64,000 bases of DNA from Limnohabitans sp. 2KL-27 (GTDB taxonomy: Bacteria > Pseudomonadota > Gammaproteobacteria > Burkholderiales > Burkholderiaceae_C). A program made the translations under genes and the position numbers. How positions within the stretch are numbered: position 1 is the first letter of the stretch; every line of letters begins with the position of its first letter. Shown here in pieces: positions 7,963 to 20,242 of the stretch. Below the pieces are notes generated by a model. That model saw only the letters and a list, made by a program, of their open reading frames with translations. It made no database searches and was not told the DNA's origin. The stretch spans positions 1,054,853-1,118,852 of the forward strand of contig NZ_CXOP01000002.1 in assembly GCF_001269345.1 (NCBI RefSeq). Reading direction: 5' to 3'.

Positions 7963-9261
7963 ATGCATCCAAAAGCCCTTTTAGACGCCTGCGCCGATCT
8001 GGTCAGGCTGGTTCTCCAATTTGAACATCCTGCCGACGCCGTGGTGTCGCGCTATTTTCGCGAACACCGCTCTTTGGGCCCCCGTGAACGCGCCACCTTG
8101 GCCGAAACCGCGTTTGCCGTGTTGCGCAAAAAGTTGTTGTTTGAGCAGTTGGCCCGCTCAGGTTCGGGTGCGAAAGAACGCAAATTGGCGATTTTGGGCT
8201 TTTTTGGTCCGCGCGATTTTCTGGCCTCTGCGCTCAACGACACCGAGAAGAAATGGCTGGCCACTTGCGACGCCATTCCAGCCGATGCCCTGATGGCCCC
8301 TCACCGCCACAACCTGCCCGAGTGGATGGCGCAGGCGCTGCAGGCCCAGTTGGGCGAAGATTTTTGGGCCTTGGCCGAGAACCTTCAACAGGCTGGAACA
8401 CTCGATCTGCGGGTGAACATGTTTCAAGCCAAACGCAGCGACATCCAAAAAGAGCTGGCACAAGCGGGCATCGCTTGCGAGCCCACGCCTTACTCGCCTT
8501 GGGGCCTGCGCCTGCAAGGCAAACCTGCTTTGCAAAAGACCGATGCCTTCACCCGAGGCGCCATCGAGGTGCAAGACGAGGGCTCGCAGCTGCTGGCCTT
8601 GTTGGTCGACGCCCACCGGGGCGAGATGGTGGTGGATTTTTGTGCGGGCGCAGGCGGCAAAACGTTGGCGCTGGGCGCGGCCATGCGCAGCACAGGCCGT
8701 TTGTACGCGTTTGACGTGTCAGGTCATCGTCTCGATGCGCTCAAACCCCGCATGGCCCGCAGCGGCCTGTCGAATGTGCACCCGGCGGCCATTGCGCACG
8801 AGCGCGATGAGCGCGTGAAACGCCTGGCTGGCAAGATCGACCGCGTGCTGGTCGATGCGCCTTGCTCGGGCCTGGGTACTTTGCGCCGTAACCCGGACTT
8901 GAAATGGCGACAAAAGCCCCAAACTGTGCAGGAGTTGACCGAAAAGCAGCAAGCCATCTTGCAAAGCGCCTCGCGCATGGTCAAGTCCGGCGGCCGTTTG
9001 GTGTATGCCACTTGCAGCGTGTTGCCCGAGGAAAACGAAGGGATCGCGCAAGCCTTCAGCACCGCCAACCCGTACTTTGTCCCCTTGAACGTGGCACAAG
9101 AGCTCGACAGGCTCAAAGTGCCCCACGCAGCCAGTTTGTGCTCACCGGCCCCATCGGGCGATGCCCACCCCGATGCCCCGCCAGCCGGCACATTCTTGAG
9201 GCTGTGGCCTCATCGCCATGCCACGGATGGATTTTTTGCCGCAGCCTGGGTCAGAAAGTAG
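7963..9261 (+). CDS. RsmB/NOP-family RNA m5C methyltransferase
   Basis: A 432-residue SAM-dependent RNA cytosine-5 methyltransferase. An NusB-like helical N-terminus (VVSRYFREHRSLGPRERATL) precedes the Rossmann domain. SAM motif I is VVDFCAGAGGKTLALGAAM. Two catalytic-type cysteines are present in DAPCSGLGTLRRNPD and YATCSVLPEENE, as expected for m5C enzymes. The start at ATG 7963 (MHPKALLDACADLVRLVL) matches family starts; ATG 7945 is possible. Homologues in Burkholderiales are annotated as RsmB/NOP class, but which rRNA or tRNA base is modified cannot be told from the sequence. Confidence 0.9.
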   Translation: MHPKALLDACADLVRLVLQFEHPADAVVSRYFREHRSLGPRERATLAETAFAVLRKKLLFEQLARSGSGAKERKLAILGFFGPRDFLASALNDTEKKWLATCDAIPADALMAPHRHNLPEWMAQALQAQLGEDFWALAENLQQAGTLDLRVNMFQAKRSDIQKELAQAGIACEPTPYSPWGLRLQGKPALQKTDAFTRGAIEVQDEGSQLLALLVDAHRGEMVVDFCAGAGGKTLALGAAMRSTGRLYAFDVSGHRLDALKPRMARSGLSNVHPAAIAHERDERVKRLAGKIDRVLVDAPCSGLGTLRRNPDLKWRQKPQTVQELTEKQQAILQSASRMVKSGGRLVYATCSVLPEENEGIAQAFSTANPYFVPLNVAQELDRLKVPHAASLCSPAPSGDAHPDAPPAGTFLRLWPHRHATDGFFAAAWVRK

Positions 9262-9372
9262 ATTTTCTGACTCATTCTGTTTGAATTCTGTCGAAACAGC
9301 TGTCTTTTTGAGGCAGGAAAACTTAAAATTGACAAATTGCCTGAAATCAGGCTTCAGTAGAAAGACGAACAC

Positions 9373-10584
9373 ATGTTGTTGCCTGATTGGGATTTTCTGG
9401 ATGCCATGATTCATTGGATGGGCTATGGCCTGTTTGACTTGGCTTGGTGGCAAATGGTGTTGGTCACCTTGGGTCTGACCCACATCACCATCGCCAGTGT
9501 CACCATTTTTCTGCACCGTCATCAGGCCCACCGCGCTTTGGACCTGCACGCCATTCCTTCGCACTTTTTCCGTTTCTGGCTGTGGTTGACCACGGGCCAG
9601 GTGACCAAAGAGTGGGCGGCCATTCACCGCAAGCACCACGCCAAATGCGAGCAAGCCGAAGACCCGCACAGTCCCCATGTGCACGGCATCAAAACGGTGT
9701 TGTTCACCGGTGCTGAGCTTTACCGCAAGGAATCGAAGAACCTGGACACCATCAAGCGGTTCGGCCACGGCACACCCGACGACTGGATCGAGCGCAACCT
9801 GTACACCCGCTTTTCGTGGCAAGGCGTGGCCCTGATGCTGGTCATCGACGTGGCTTTGTTTGGTTTCCTGGGCCTGACGGTCTGGGCGGTTCAAATGGCC
9901 TGGATCCCGATCACGGCGGCCGGCATCATCAACGGCGCTGCCCATTACTGGGGCTACCGCAACTTCGAGGCGCACGACGCCAGCACCAACATCTCGCCTT
10001 GGGGCATCCTGATCGGTGGCGAAGAGTTGCACAACAACCACCACACCTACCCCACCTCGGCCAAGTTGTCGGTCAAGCCTTACGAGTTCGACATCGGCTG
10101 GTTGTACATCCGGGTGCTCGAAACCCTGGGCATGGCCACCGTCAAGAAAACACCGCCCCGTCTGGCCTATGGCGACATCCGCCCTGTGGCCGACGAGAAG
10201 ACTCTCGAGGCACTGATCGCCAACCGTTACGAGGTGATGGCCGGCTATGCACGCAATGTGAAAACCGTGATGCAACAGGAGGCGGGCAAACTCAAATTGG
10301 ACGCCAGCGTGTTGCAAGCGGCGCAGCGCTGGTTGCACCGCGATGCGGCCAAGGTGCCAGCGGCTGCGCAAGCCCAGCTCAAGCAAGCCCGCGATGCCAG
10401 CCCTGTGCTGGACAAGATGGTGCAAATGCGCGAAGAGTTGAGCCAGATTTGGCTCAACACCTCACATTCCCGCGAGCAATTGGCCGCTGACCTGCAGGCC
10501 TGGTGCCGCCGGGCCGAAGAAAGTGGCATTGCCGCATTGCGCGACTTCTCGGTCAAGTTGCGTGCCGTGCGCCAAGCTGCCTGA
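9373..10584 (+). CDS. Membrane fatty-acid (acyl-CoA delta-9 type) desaturase
   Basis: A 403-residue integral-membrane di-iron desaturase introducing a double bond into acyl chains. The three histidine boxes are HRHQAH, HRKHH and HNNHH in the correct order and spacing. Hydrophobic stretches lie around residues 20-45 and 155-185. The C-terminal 100 residues are a helical, charged extension (from ADEKTLEALIANRYEVM) seen in betaproteobacterial members. A TTGACA hexamer at 9329 lies upstream but lacks a convincing -10 partner. A strong terminator follows 20 bases after the stop. Confidence 0.93.
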   Translation: MLLPDWDFLDAMIHWMGYGLFDLAWWQMVLVTLGLTHITIASVTIFLHRHQAHRALDLHAIPSHFFRFWLWLTTGQVTKEWAAIHRKHHAKCEQAEDPHSPHVHGIKTVLFTGAELYRKESKNLDTIKRFGHGTPDDWIERNLYTRFSWQGVALMLVIDVALFGFLGLTVWAVQMAWIPITAAGIINGAAHYWGYRNFEAHDASTNISPWGILIGGEELHNNHHTYPTSAKLSVKPYEFDIGWLYIRVLETLGMATVKKTPPRLAYGDIRPVADEKTLEALIANRYEVMAGYARNVKTVMQQEAGKLKLDASVLQAAQRWLHRDAAKVPAAAQAQLKQARDASPVLDKMVQMREELSQIWLNTSHSREQLAADLQAWCRRAEESGIAALRDFSVKLRAVRQAA

Positions 10585-10603
10585 TTTTTTTTCGGCAGCC
10601 ATT

Positions 10604-10634
10604 CCAACAGGGCCTTCGGGCCCTGTTGGCTTTT
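10604..10634 (+). terminator. Rho-independent terminator of the desaturase gene
   Basis: An 11-bp perfect stem CCAACAGGGCC / GGCCCTGTTGG with a TTCG tetraloop is followed by CTTTT. It sits 20 bases after the desaturase stop. Confidence 0.9.
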
Positions 10635-10695
10635 GGGGTCCAAGATGATTCGCAGGGGCTGTGATGCCCCAAGCCCATTGCGTGTGCCCGTACCT

Positions 10696-10737
10696 CTTTG
10701 TCATGCCCGCGCATGCGGGCAGCCATGATGGTCAAAG
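10696..10737. repeat. Palindromic repeat, GCCCGC-GCAT-GCGGGC core
   Basis: The core stem GCCCGC (10705-10710) / GCGGGC (10715-10720) has a GCAT loop. Outer arms TCAT/ATGA and CTTTG/CAAAG continue the symmetry. The layout resembles the dispersed 'TCATgCCCGC...GCGGGCa..ATG' palindromes found between genes in many beta- and gammaproteobacteria. The rest of the 10635-10830 gap shows no coding sequence. Confidence 0.6.
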
Positions 10738-10826
10738 TCGCTGAGTCTCAGACAGGCTGGAATTGACAGACGCGCCGAGGAGGTTGGGCGGCGGCTGAAC
10801 GGACCGCCTCATGCACCCCGTTTCGG

Positions 10827-10864
10827 ACATAAAAAAACCCGCTGTGCAAACAGCGGGTTTTTTC
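10827..10864. terminator. Terminator of rpmBG (works on both strands)
   Basis: AAAAAAACCCGCTG and CAGCGGGTTTTTTC form a symmetric stem around TGCAAA, 20 bases after the rpmG stop on the minus strand. Both ends are T-rich when read outward. Confidence 0.88.
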
Positions 10865-10883
10865 TTGCAAGGTGCAGGCCGAA

Positions 10884-11054
10884 TCACTTCAGCTTGATTT
10901 CCTTGTATTCAACGTGCTTGCGAGCTTTGGGGTCGAACTTCATGATCGACATTTTCTCGGGCATGGTTTTCTTATTTTTGCTGGTCGTGTAGAAGTGACC
11001 AGTGCCAGCTGTGGATTCCAGCTTGATTTTTTCGCGTCCGCCTTTGGTTGCCAT
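10884..11054 (-). CDS. rpmG: 50S ribosomal protein L33
   Basis: A 56-residue basic ribosomal protein, [20 protein letters not shown] at the N-terminus and [11 protein letters not shown] at the C-terminus, the standard bacterial L33 pattern. It lacks the four zinc cysteines, so it is the zinc-independent form. It lies 26 bases downstream of rpmB on the minus strand, the usual rpmB-rpmG operon, and is followed by a terminator. Confidence 0.97.
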   Translation of the reverse strand: MATKGGREKIKLESTAGTGHFYTTSKNKKTMPEKMSIMKFDPKARKHVEYKEIKLK

Positions 11055-11080
11055 GGTGTATGACTCCTAATGTTCTGGGT

Positions 11081-11314
11081 TTAGGCTTGACCGCGTGCAC
11101 GCAGGTCTGCGAGCACGGCATCGATGCCGTTTTTGTCGATCAGGCGCAGAGCGGCGCTGGAGACGCGCAGGCGCACCCAACGGTTTTCTGTTTCAACCCA
11201 GAAACGACGGTATTGCAGGTTCGGCAGGAACCGGCGCTTGGTTTTGTTGTTGGCGTGGGAAACATTGTTCCCGGTCATTGGGCCTTTGCCCGTTACGTCG
11301 CAAACGCGTGCCAT
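11081..11314 (-). CDS. rpmB: 50S ribosomal protein L28
   Basis: A 77-residue ribosomal protein beginning [20 protein letters not shown], followed by [19 protein letters not shown], the diagnostic L28 sequence. Length matches the family. It is the first gene of rpmB-rpmG. Confidence 0.98.
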   Translation of the reverse strand: MARVCDVTGKGPMTGNNVSHANNKTKRRFLPNLQYRRFWVETENRWVRLRVSSAALRLIDKNGIDAVLADLRARGQA

Positions 11315-11709
11315 GTGGACACTCCGATACTTTTTAAACAGCTGGTGCCGATGGGTCTCGTGCAGATTTGCACGGGGCCTGGCGCTCCAGCCTCACCTCG
11401 CCAAGATGGGTGGCGGTATCCCAGATCGCTGGCCCTGTGATCCCGAATGACCATCCGGGCAGATCCAGCAAAGCCTCGAATTATAGCCAGAAAGCAGGGG
11501 CTTGGACGCTTGTGCTGGTCTTTTGTGACAAATACAGGGCGGTTTGGGTCTTGTTCGTGAGGCGTTGCGGGTGCCTGCCGGGGTTCAGAGGCGCTTCGCT
11601 TGGCCACATCACCCCGTCAGGCAACCCTGCGCCCTTTCGGTGTTCGTTGGCAGTCAACTTCTGGACCGCAGGGCTCAGGTTTACCTTGGAGTGCGATGGC
11701 GGCAGTGAT
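11315..11709. other. Gap holding the rpmB promoter region
   Basis: No coding sequence is convincing here. On the minus strand TATAAT occurs at 11485-11480, about 165 bases upstream of rpmB, with a poor -35 match, so it is a candidate promoter only. The segment near 11610-11700, between this promoter and the convergent trxB 3' end, shows no clear terminator. Confidence 0.4.
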
Positions 11710-15234
<3,525 letters not shown>

Positions 15235-15239
15235 GTGCG

Positions 15240-15926
15240 ATGCCCCACTCTTTTTTCAACCGCCGAATGGCCATGAATTTTCTGGGCAAAGGCATGCTGG
15301 TCGCAGCGCTGTCGGTTTGGATGTTCCCCCTACAGGCCAGCAGTGTGGATTTGCTTGCCCAGTTCATGAAGCAGGCCCGCAGTGGCCGCGCCGACTTCAC
15401 CCAGGTGGTCACGTCACCCAGCCGAGCGGGCCAGACCCCACGGGCCAAAACATCGAGTGGCCGTTTCGAGTTCCAGCGCCCAGGCAAATTCCGTTTTGAT
15501 TACCGCAAGCCCTTTGTGCAGACCCTGGTGGCCGATGGGCAGACCTTGTGGCTGCACGATGTGGACCTGAACCAGGTCACAGCCCGCCAGCAGTCCCAGG
15601 TGCTGGGGTCAACCCCGGCCGCCTTGCTGACGGCGGCTTCGGATTTGCAGGCCTTGAAAAATGATTTTCAATTCACCCCCGAGCCCGATCGCGATGGTTT
15701 GCACTGGGTGCGAGCCACGCCCCAATCGCCAGACGGACAAATCCGCTCCGTGATGGTGGGCTTGCGTGCAGCCGCATCTGGCCCCGAGCTGGCCGTGCTC
15801 GATGTGCAAGACAGCTTGGGGCAGCGTTCTGTGCTGACCTTCTCTGGCTTTGAGCTCAACCCGGTTTTGCCCGCCAGCACCTTTGTGTTCAAAGCCCCGG
15901 CGGGGGTGGACGTCATTCGGCCTTGA
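15240..15926 (+). CDS. lolA: Outer-membrane lipoprotein carrier LolA
   Basis: A 228-residue periplasmic chaperone that carries lipoproteins from LolCDE to LolB. A signal peptide with FLGKGMLVAALSVWMFPLQ ends near ASS. The mature part has DFTQVV, SGRFEFQRPGKFRFDYRKPF and DGQTLWLHDVDLNQVTARQ, diagnostic of LolA. Start ATG 15240 lies five bases after the ftsK stop; ATG 15267 or 15273 would also leave a signal peptide. The ftsK-lolA-rarA order indicates one operon. Confidence 0.95.
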   Translation: MPHSFFNRRMAMNFLGKGMLVAALSVWMFPLQASSVDLLAQFMKQARSGRADFTQVVTSPSRAGQTPRAKTSSGRFEFQRPGKFRFDYRKPFVQTLVADGQTLWLHDVDLNQVTARQQSQVLGSTPAALLTAASDLQALKNDFQFTPEPDRDGLHWVRATPQSPDGQIRSVMVGLRAAASGPELAVLDVQDSLGQRSVLTFSGFELNPVLPASTFVFKAPAGVDVIRP

Positions 15927-15942
15927 GGCTGTCCGGGTGCCG

Positions 15943-17241
15943 ATGAAAGCCGCCAGTTTGTCCTCCCATGCGCCTTTGGCCGAGCGCTTGCGCCCGCATC
16001 ATTTGGGTGAGGTGATAGGGCAGCAGCATTTGTTGGGCGAGGGCATGGCCTTGCGACTGGCCTTCGAGTCGGGCCAGCCGCACAGTTGCATTTTGTGGGG
16101 GCCGCCGGGCGTGGGCAAAACCACGATCGCCCGTTTGATGGCCGACGCGTTTGATGCGCAATTTTTGAGCATCAGCGCGGTCCTGGGCGGGGTCAAGGAC
16201 ATCCGTGAAGCGGTGGAAAAAGCCGAAGCGGCCCGCACAGGTTTGCATCCCCAGCGCACCATCATGTTTGTGGACGAGGTGCACCGTTTCAACAAAAGTC
16301 AGCAAGACGCGTTTTTGCCGCACGTGGAAAGTGGCTTGTTCACCTTCATCGGTGCCACGACCGAGAACCCTTCTTTTGAGGTGAATTCGGCTTTGTTGTC
16401 GCGGGCGGCGGTGTATGTGCTGCAGCCCCTGACCGAGGAGGACCTGCAAAGCATCGTGCTGCGAGCGCAAGGCATTCAAGCCATTCCCGCCATCGAACCT
16501 CAAGCTTTGTCCCGCTTGCTGGCCTATGCCGACGGCGATGCCCGGCGTTTGCTCAATACGCTGGAAACCCTGGCCATGGCGGCCCAACAAGAAAGCATCG
16601 ATCCGGTGACCGATGCATGGTTGATGCGGGTGCTGGGCGAGCGCATGCGCCGCTACGACAAAGGCGGCGAGCAGTTCTACGACACCATCAGCGCCTTGCA
16701 CAAATCGGTGCGCGGCTCCGACCCCGATGCTGCCCTCTATTGGTTCGTGCGCATGCTCGACGGTGGTGCGGACCCGCGTTACATGGCCAGGCGTCTGATC
16801 CGCATGGCCAGTGAAGACATTGGCCTGGCCGACCCGCGTGCCCTGCGGATGGCGCTCGACGCCGCTGAGGTGTACGAACGCCTGGGCAGTCCCGAGGGCG
16901 AGTTGACGCTGGCGCAGTGTGTGATTTACTTGGCCGTGGCCCCCAAATCCAATGCCGCTTACAAAGCCTTCAACCAGGCCAAGGCCTGGGTCAAAAAAGA
17001 CGGCACCCGGCCGGTGCCCATGCACTTGCGCAATGCACCCACCCAGCTCATGAAGCAGCTGGACTATGGCAAGGGCTACCGCTATGCCCACGACGAGGAA
17101 GACGGTTTTGCGGCAGGCGAGCATTACCTGCCCGATGGCATGCCTGAACCCGGCTTTTACAAACCGGTTCGCCGGGGTCTGGAAATCAAAATTGCCGACA
17201 AACTGGAAGAACTGCGAAAGAAAAATGCGGCCAAAGGGTAA
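15943..17241 (+). CDS. rarA: Replication-associated recombination ATPase RarA (MgsA)
   Basis: A 432-residue AAA+ ATPase acting at stalled forks. It starts MKAASLSSHAPLAERLRPHH, then LGEVIGQQHLLG. Walker A is GPPGVGKTTIARLMA near residue 52, Walker B TIMFVDEVHRFNKSQQDAFL, and sensor 1 IGATTENPSFEVNSALLSR. The C-terminal tetramerisation part ends GYRYAHDEEDGFAAGEHYLP. Start ATG 15943 is 17 bases after lolA. A terminator-like hairpin follows at 17295. Confidence 0.96.
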   Translation: MKAASLSSHAPLAERLRPHHLGEVIGQQHLLGEGMALRLAFESGQPHSCILWGPPGVGKTTIARLMADAFDAQFLSISAVLGGVKDIREAVEKAEAARTGLHPQRTIMFVDEVHRFNKSQQDAFLPHVESGLFTFIGATTENPSFEVNSALLSRAAVYVLQPLTEEDLQSIVLRAQGIQAIPAIEPQALSRLLAYADGDARRLLNTLETLAMAAQQESIDPVTDAWLMRVLGERMRRYDKGGEQFYDTISALHKSVRGSDPDAALYWFVRMLDGGADPRYMARRLIRMASEDIGLADPRALRMALDAAEVYERLGSPEGELTLAQCVIYLAVAPKSNAAYKAFNQAKAWVKKDGTRPVPMHLRNAPTQLMKQLDYGKGYRYAHDEEDGFAAGEHYLPDGMPEPGFYKPVRRGLEIKIADKLEELRKKNAAKG

Positions 17242-17294
17242 GTCCCGACGGCAATGAAGACTGACGGGAACTTTCTTTCACTACAATCCCGCCA

Positions 17295-17329
17295 CCCCGC
17301 CCAGCATCGCATGAACTGGCGGGGTTTTT
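17295..17329 (+). terminator. Terminator after rarA
   Basis: CCCCGCC (17295-17301) pairs with GGCGGGG (17318-17324), with CCAG/CTGG inside the loop, followed by TTTTTG. It separates rarA from the liv operon. Confidence 0.82.
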
Positions 17330-17426
17330 GCTAGTTGTCAGGTCTCACCCAAAAGGTGATTCTTGATCCTAAAACAACAACCGAAGCTAAGACCCGCTAA
17401 GCGCAGGTCAAAACACGGAGGAATCC

Positions 17427-18356
17427 ATGGACGTCTTTTTCCAGCAGGTCATCAACGGCCTGGTCATGGGCAGCATGTATGCGTTAGTGGCCTTGGGCTA
17501 CACCATGGTGTACGGCATCATCAACCTGATCAATTTTGCGCACGGTGAGGTGCTGATGGTCGGGGCTTTGACCAGCTGGTCGGCCATTGGCATGATGCGG
17601 GACGCCATGCCCGGCGCGCCAGGCTGGGTCATTTTGATTTTGGCCACATTGATCGCGTGCGTGGTGGCTGTGGTCCTGAACTTTTCCATTGAAAAGATCG
17701 CCTACCGGCCGTTGCGCAACAGCCCCAAACTCGCCCCCCTGATCACGGCGATTGGCATGAGCATCTTGCTGCAGACCCTGGCCATGATCATCTGGAAGCC
17801 CAATTACAAGGCCTACCCCACTTTGCTGTCCAGCACCCCCATCAACATGGGCGGCGTGGTCATCACGCCCACCCAAATCATGATTTTGGGCGTCACGGCC
17901 GTGTCGCTGGCCATCCTGATGTGGCTGGTCAATTACACCCGCTTGGGCCGTGCCATGCGGGCCACTTCTGAGAACCCGCGTGTGGCCGCTTTGATGGGTG
18001 TGAAGCCCGACATGGTGATCTCGGCCACCTTCGTGATTGGCGCCATTTTGGCGGCCATTGCGGGCGTGATGTACGCCTCCAACTACGGCACCGCGCAGCA
18101 CGCCATGGGTTTCTTGCCGGGCCTGAAGGCTTTCACCGCCGCGGTGTTTGGGGGCATTGGCAATTTGTCAGGGGCGGTCATTGGCGGCATCTTGCTGGGC
18201 TTGATCGAAGCCATTGGCTCGGGCTACATCGGTCACCTGACTGGCGGTGTGCTGGGCAGCCACTACACCGATATCTTTGCGTTCATTGTCTTGATCATCG
18301 TGTTGACCCTGCGCCCCTCGGGCCTGATGGGTGAACGTGTGGCCGATCGCGCTTGA
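17427..18356 (+). CDS. livH: Branched-chain amino-acid type ABC permease LivH
   Basis: A 309-residue inner-membrane permease of the HAAT family. It begins MDVFFQQVINGLVMGSMYAL and has about eight hydrophobic segments. The signature GYTMVYGIINLINFAHGEV near residue 30 and the EAA-like SENPRVAALMGVKPD loop are present. A strong GGAGG precedes the start. It forms a tight operon with livM, livG and livF. Confidence 0.95.
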   Translation: MDVFFQQVINGLVMGSMYALVALGYTMVYGIINLINFAHGEVLMVGALTSWSAIGMMRDAMPGAPGWVILILATLIACVVAVVLNFSIEKIAYRPLRNSPKLAPLITAIGMSILLQTLAMIIWKPNYKAYPTLLSSTPINMGGVVITPTQIMILGVTAVSLAILMWLVNYTRLGRAMRATSENPRVAALMGVKPDMVISATFVIGAILAAIAGVMYASNYGTAQHAMGFLPGLKAFTAAVFGGIGNLSGAVIGGILLGLIEAIGSGYIGHLTGGVLGSHYTDIFAFIVLIIVLTLRPSGLMGERVADRA

Positions 18357-18367
18357 TGGGGACAACC

Positions 18368-19444
18368 ATGAAAAACAACAAAACACTTCAATACATCCTG
18401 ATCGGTGCTGCGCTGATTGTCTTGCCGCTCATCCTGCAAATTTTTGGCAATGCCTGGGTGCGCATCGCCGACATGGCCTTGCTCTACATTTTGTTGGCCA
18501 TTGGCCTGAACATCGTGGTCGGTTATGCCGGTTTGCTCGACTTGGGCTATGTGGCTTTCTTTGCCGTGGGCGCCTACATGTACGGCCTGCTGTCTTCGCC
18601 GCATCTGACCAACACCTTTGCGTGGATCGCTGCGGCTTATCCCAACGGCATGCACATGCCCATTTGGCTGATCGTGCCCGTGGGCGCTGCCTTGGCGGGT
18701 ATCTTTGGCATGTTGCTTGGTGCGCCCACGCTCAAGCTGCGCGGTGACTACCTGGCCATCGTGACTTTGGGTTTTGGCGAAATCATCCGAGTGTTCATGA
18801 ACAACCTGGACCACCCGGTCAACATCACCAACGGCCCCAAGGGTCTGGACCAAATCGATCCGATCTCGATTTTTGGCCTCAATCTGGGCAAGAAGTTGAT
18901 GATCGGCGATTTTGAAATCGCCTCGGTGTCGCTTTATTACTACCTGTTCCTGAGCCTGGTGCTGGTCACGATTTTGATTTCGCACCACCTGGAAGTGTCC
19001 CGCATTGGCCGCGCCTGGATGGCCATTCGTGAAGACGAAATCGCCGCCAAGGCCATGGGCCTGAACACCCGCAACCTCAAGCTGCTCGCGTTTGGCATGG
19101 GCGCCACTTTTGGGGGCGTTTCGGGGGCCATGTTTGCCGGTTTCCAGGGCTTTATCTCACCCGAATCCTTCAGCCTGATGGAGTCGGTGATGATCGTGGC
19201 CATGGTGGTGCTCGGCGGCCTGGGCTACTTGCCGGGCGTCATTTTGGGGGCGATTTTGTTGTCGGCTTTGCCCGAAGTGCTGCGCTACGTGGCCGGTCCC
19301 TTGCAAGAGATGACGGGTGGACGTTTGGATGCGTCCATCATGCGTCAGTTGTTGGTGGCGCTGGCCATGATCGTGATCATGTTGATGCGTCCTCGTGGGC
19401 TGTGGCCTTCGCCTGAACATGGCAATTCGCTCAAGACGAAATGA
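18368..19444 (+). CDS. livM: Branched-chain amino-acid type ABC permease LivM
   Basis: A 358-residue permease partner of LivH. NIVVGYAGLLDLGYVAFFAV is the family hallmark, and SRIGRAWMAIREDEIAAKAM is the cytoplasmic EAA loop contacting the ATPases. Start ATG 18368 (MKNNKTLQYIL) is preferred over ATG 18353 because GGGGA lies six bases upstream; the alternative would overlap livH. Confidence 0.94.
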   Translation: MKNNKTLQYILIGAALIVLPLILQIFGNAWVRIADMALLYILLAIGLNIVVGYAGLLDLGYVAFFAVGAYMYGLLSSPHLTNTFAWIAAAYPNGMHMPIWLIVPVGAALAGIFGMLLGAPTLKLRGDYLAIVTLGFGEIIRVFMNNLDHPVNITNGPKGLDQIDPISIFGLNLGKKLMIGDFEIASVSLYYYLFLSLVLVTILISHHLEVSRIGRAWMAIREDEIAAKAMGLNTRNLKLLAFGMGATFGGVSGAMFAGFQGFISPESFSLMESVMIVAMVVLGGLGYLPGVILGAILLSALPEVLRYVAGPLQEMTGGRLDASIMRQLLVALAMIVIMLMRPRGLWPSPEHGNSLKTK

Positions 19445-19455
19445 AGGAGCCGAAC

Positions 19456-20241
19456 ATGAATCCAACAGCCAACCCAGACACCGTTCTCAACGTCTCGGGC
19501 ATTTCCAAGCGCTTTGGCGGTCTGCAGGCCCTCACCGATGTGGGCATGACCATTCAACGCGGTCAGGTCTATGGCCTGATCGGGCCCAACGGCGCGGGCA
19601 AGACCACGTTTTTCAACGTGATCACCGGCCTGTACACGCCCGACAGTGGCACTTTTGAGCTGGCGGGCAAACCTTACCAGCCCACGGCCGTGCACGAAGT
19701 GGCCAAGGCCGGTATTGCCCGGACCTTCCAGAACATTCGCCTGTTCGCCGAGATGACGGCGCTCGAAAACGTGATGGTGGGCCGCCATGTGCGCACCCAT
19801 TCGGGCTTGCTGGGCGCGATTTTTCGCACGCCGGGCTTCAAGGCCGAGGAAGCCGCCATTGCCCAGCGGGCGCATGAGTTGCTTGACTATGTGGGCATTG
19901 GCAAATACGCCGATTTCAAGGCCCGCACGCTCTCTTATGGCGACCAGCGGCGCCTGGAAATTGCCCGTGCTTTGGCGACCGATCCGCAGCTGATTGCCTT
20001 GGACGAACCTGCCGCCGGCATGAACGCCACCGAAAAAGTGCAGCTGCGCGAGTTGATCGACCAGATCCGCAAGGACAACCGTACGATCTTGTTGATCGAG
20101 CACGACGTGAAGCTGGTCATGGGCTTGTGTGACCGTGTCACGGTGCTCGACTATGGCAAACAAATTGCCGAGGGCACGCCTGCCGATGTGCAGAAGAATG
20201 AAAAAGTGATTGAAGCCTATCTGGGCACGGGAGGGCACTGA
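19456..20241 (+). CDS. livG: Branched-chain amino-acid type ABC ATPase LivG
   Basis: A 261-residue ATPase. Walker A is GLIGPNGAGKTTFFNVITG, the signature LSYGDQRRLEIARALA, and Walker B LIALDEPAAGMN, which is the LivG-specific form of that motif. Start ATG 19456 follows AAGGAG; the ATG at 19441 would overlap livM. It powers transport with LivF. Confidence 0.95.
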   Translation: MNPTANPDTVLNVSGISKRFGGLQALTDVGMTIQRGQVYGLIGPNGAGKTTFFNVITGLYTPDSGTFELAGKPYQPTAVHEVAKAGIARTFQNIRLFAEMTALENVMVGRHVRTHSGLLGAIFRTPGFKAEEAAIAQRAHELLDYVGIGKYADFKARTLSYGDQRRLEIARALATDPQLIALDEPAAGMNATEKVQLRELIDQIRKDNRTILLIEHDVKLVMGLCDRVTVLDYGKQIAEGTPADVQKNEKVIEAYLGTGGH

Positions 20242-20242
20242 G

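Noticed and set aside
17261..17287. Promoter for the liv operon (CTGACG and TACAAT)
   Set aside because: The spacing is 15 bases and the site lies before a terminator-like hairpin, so it is unlikely to drive livH.
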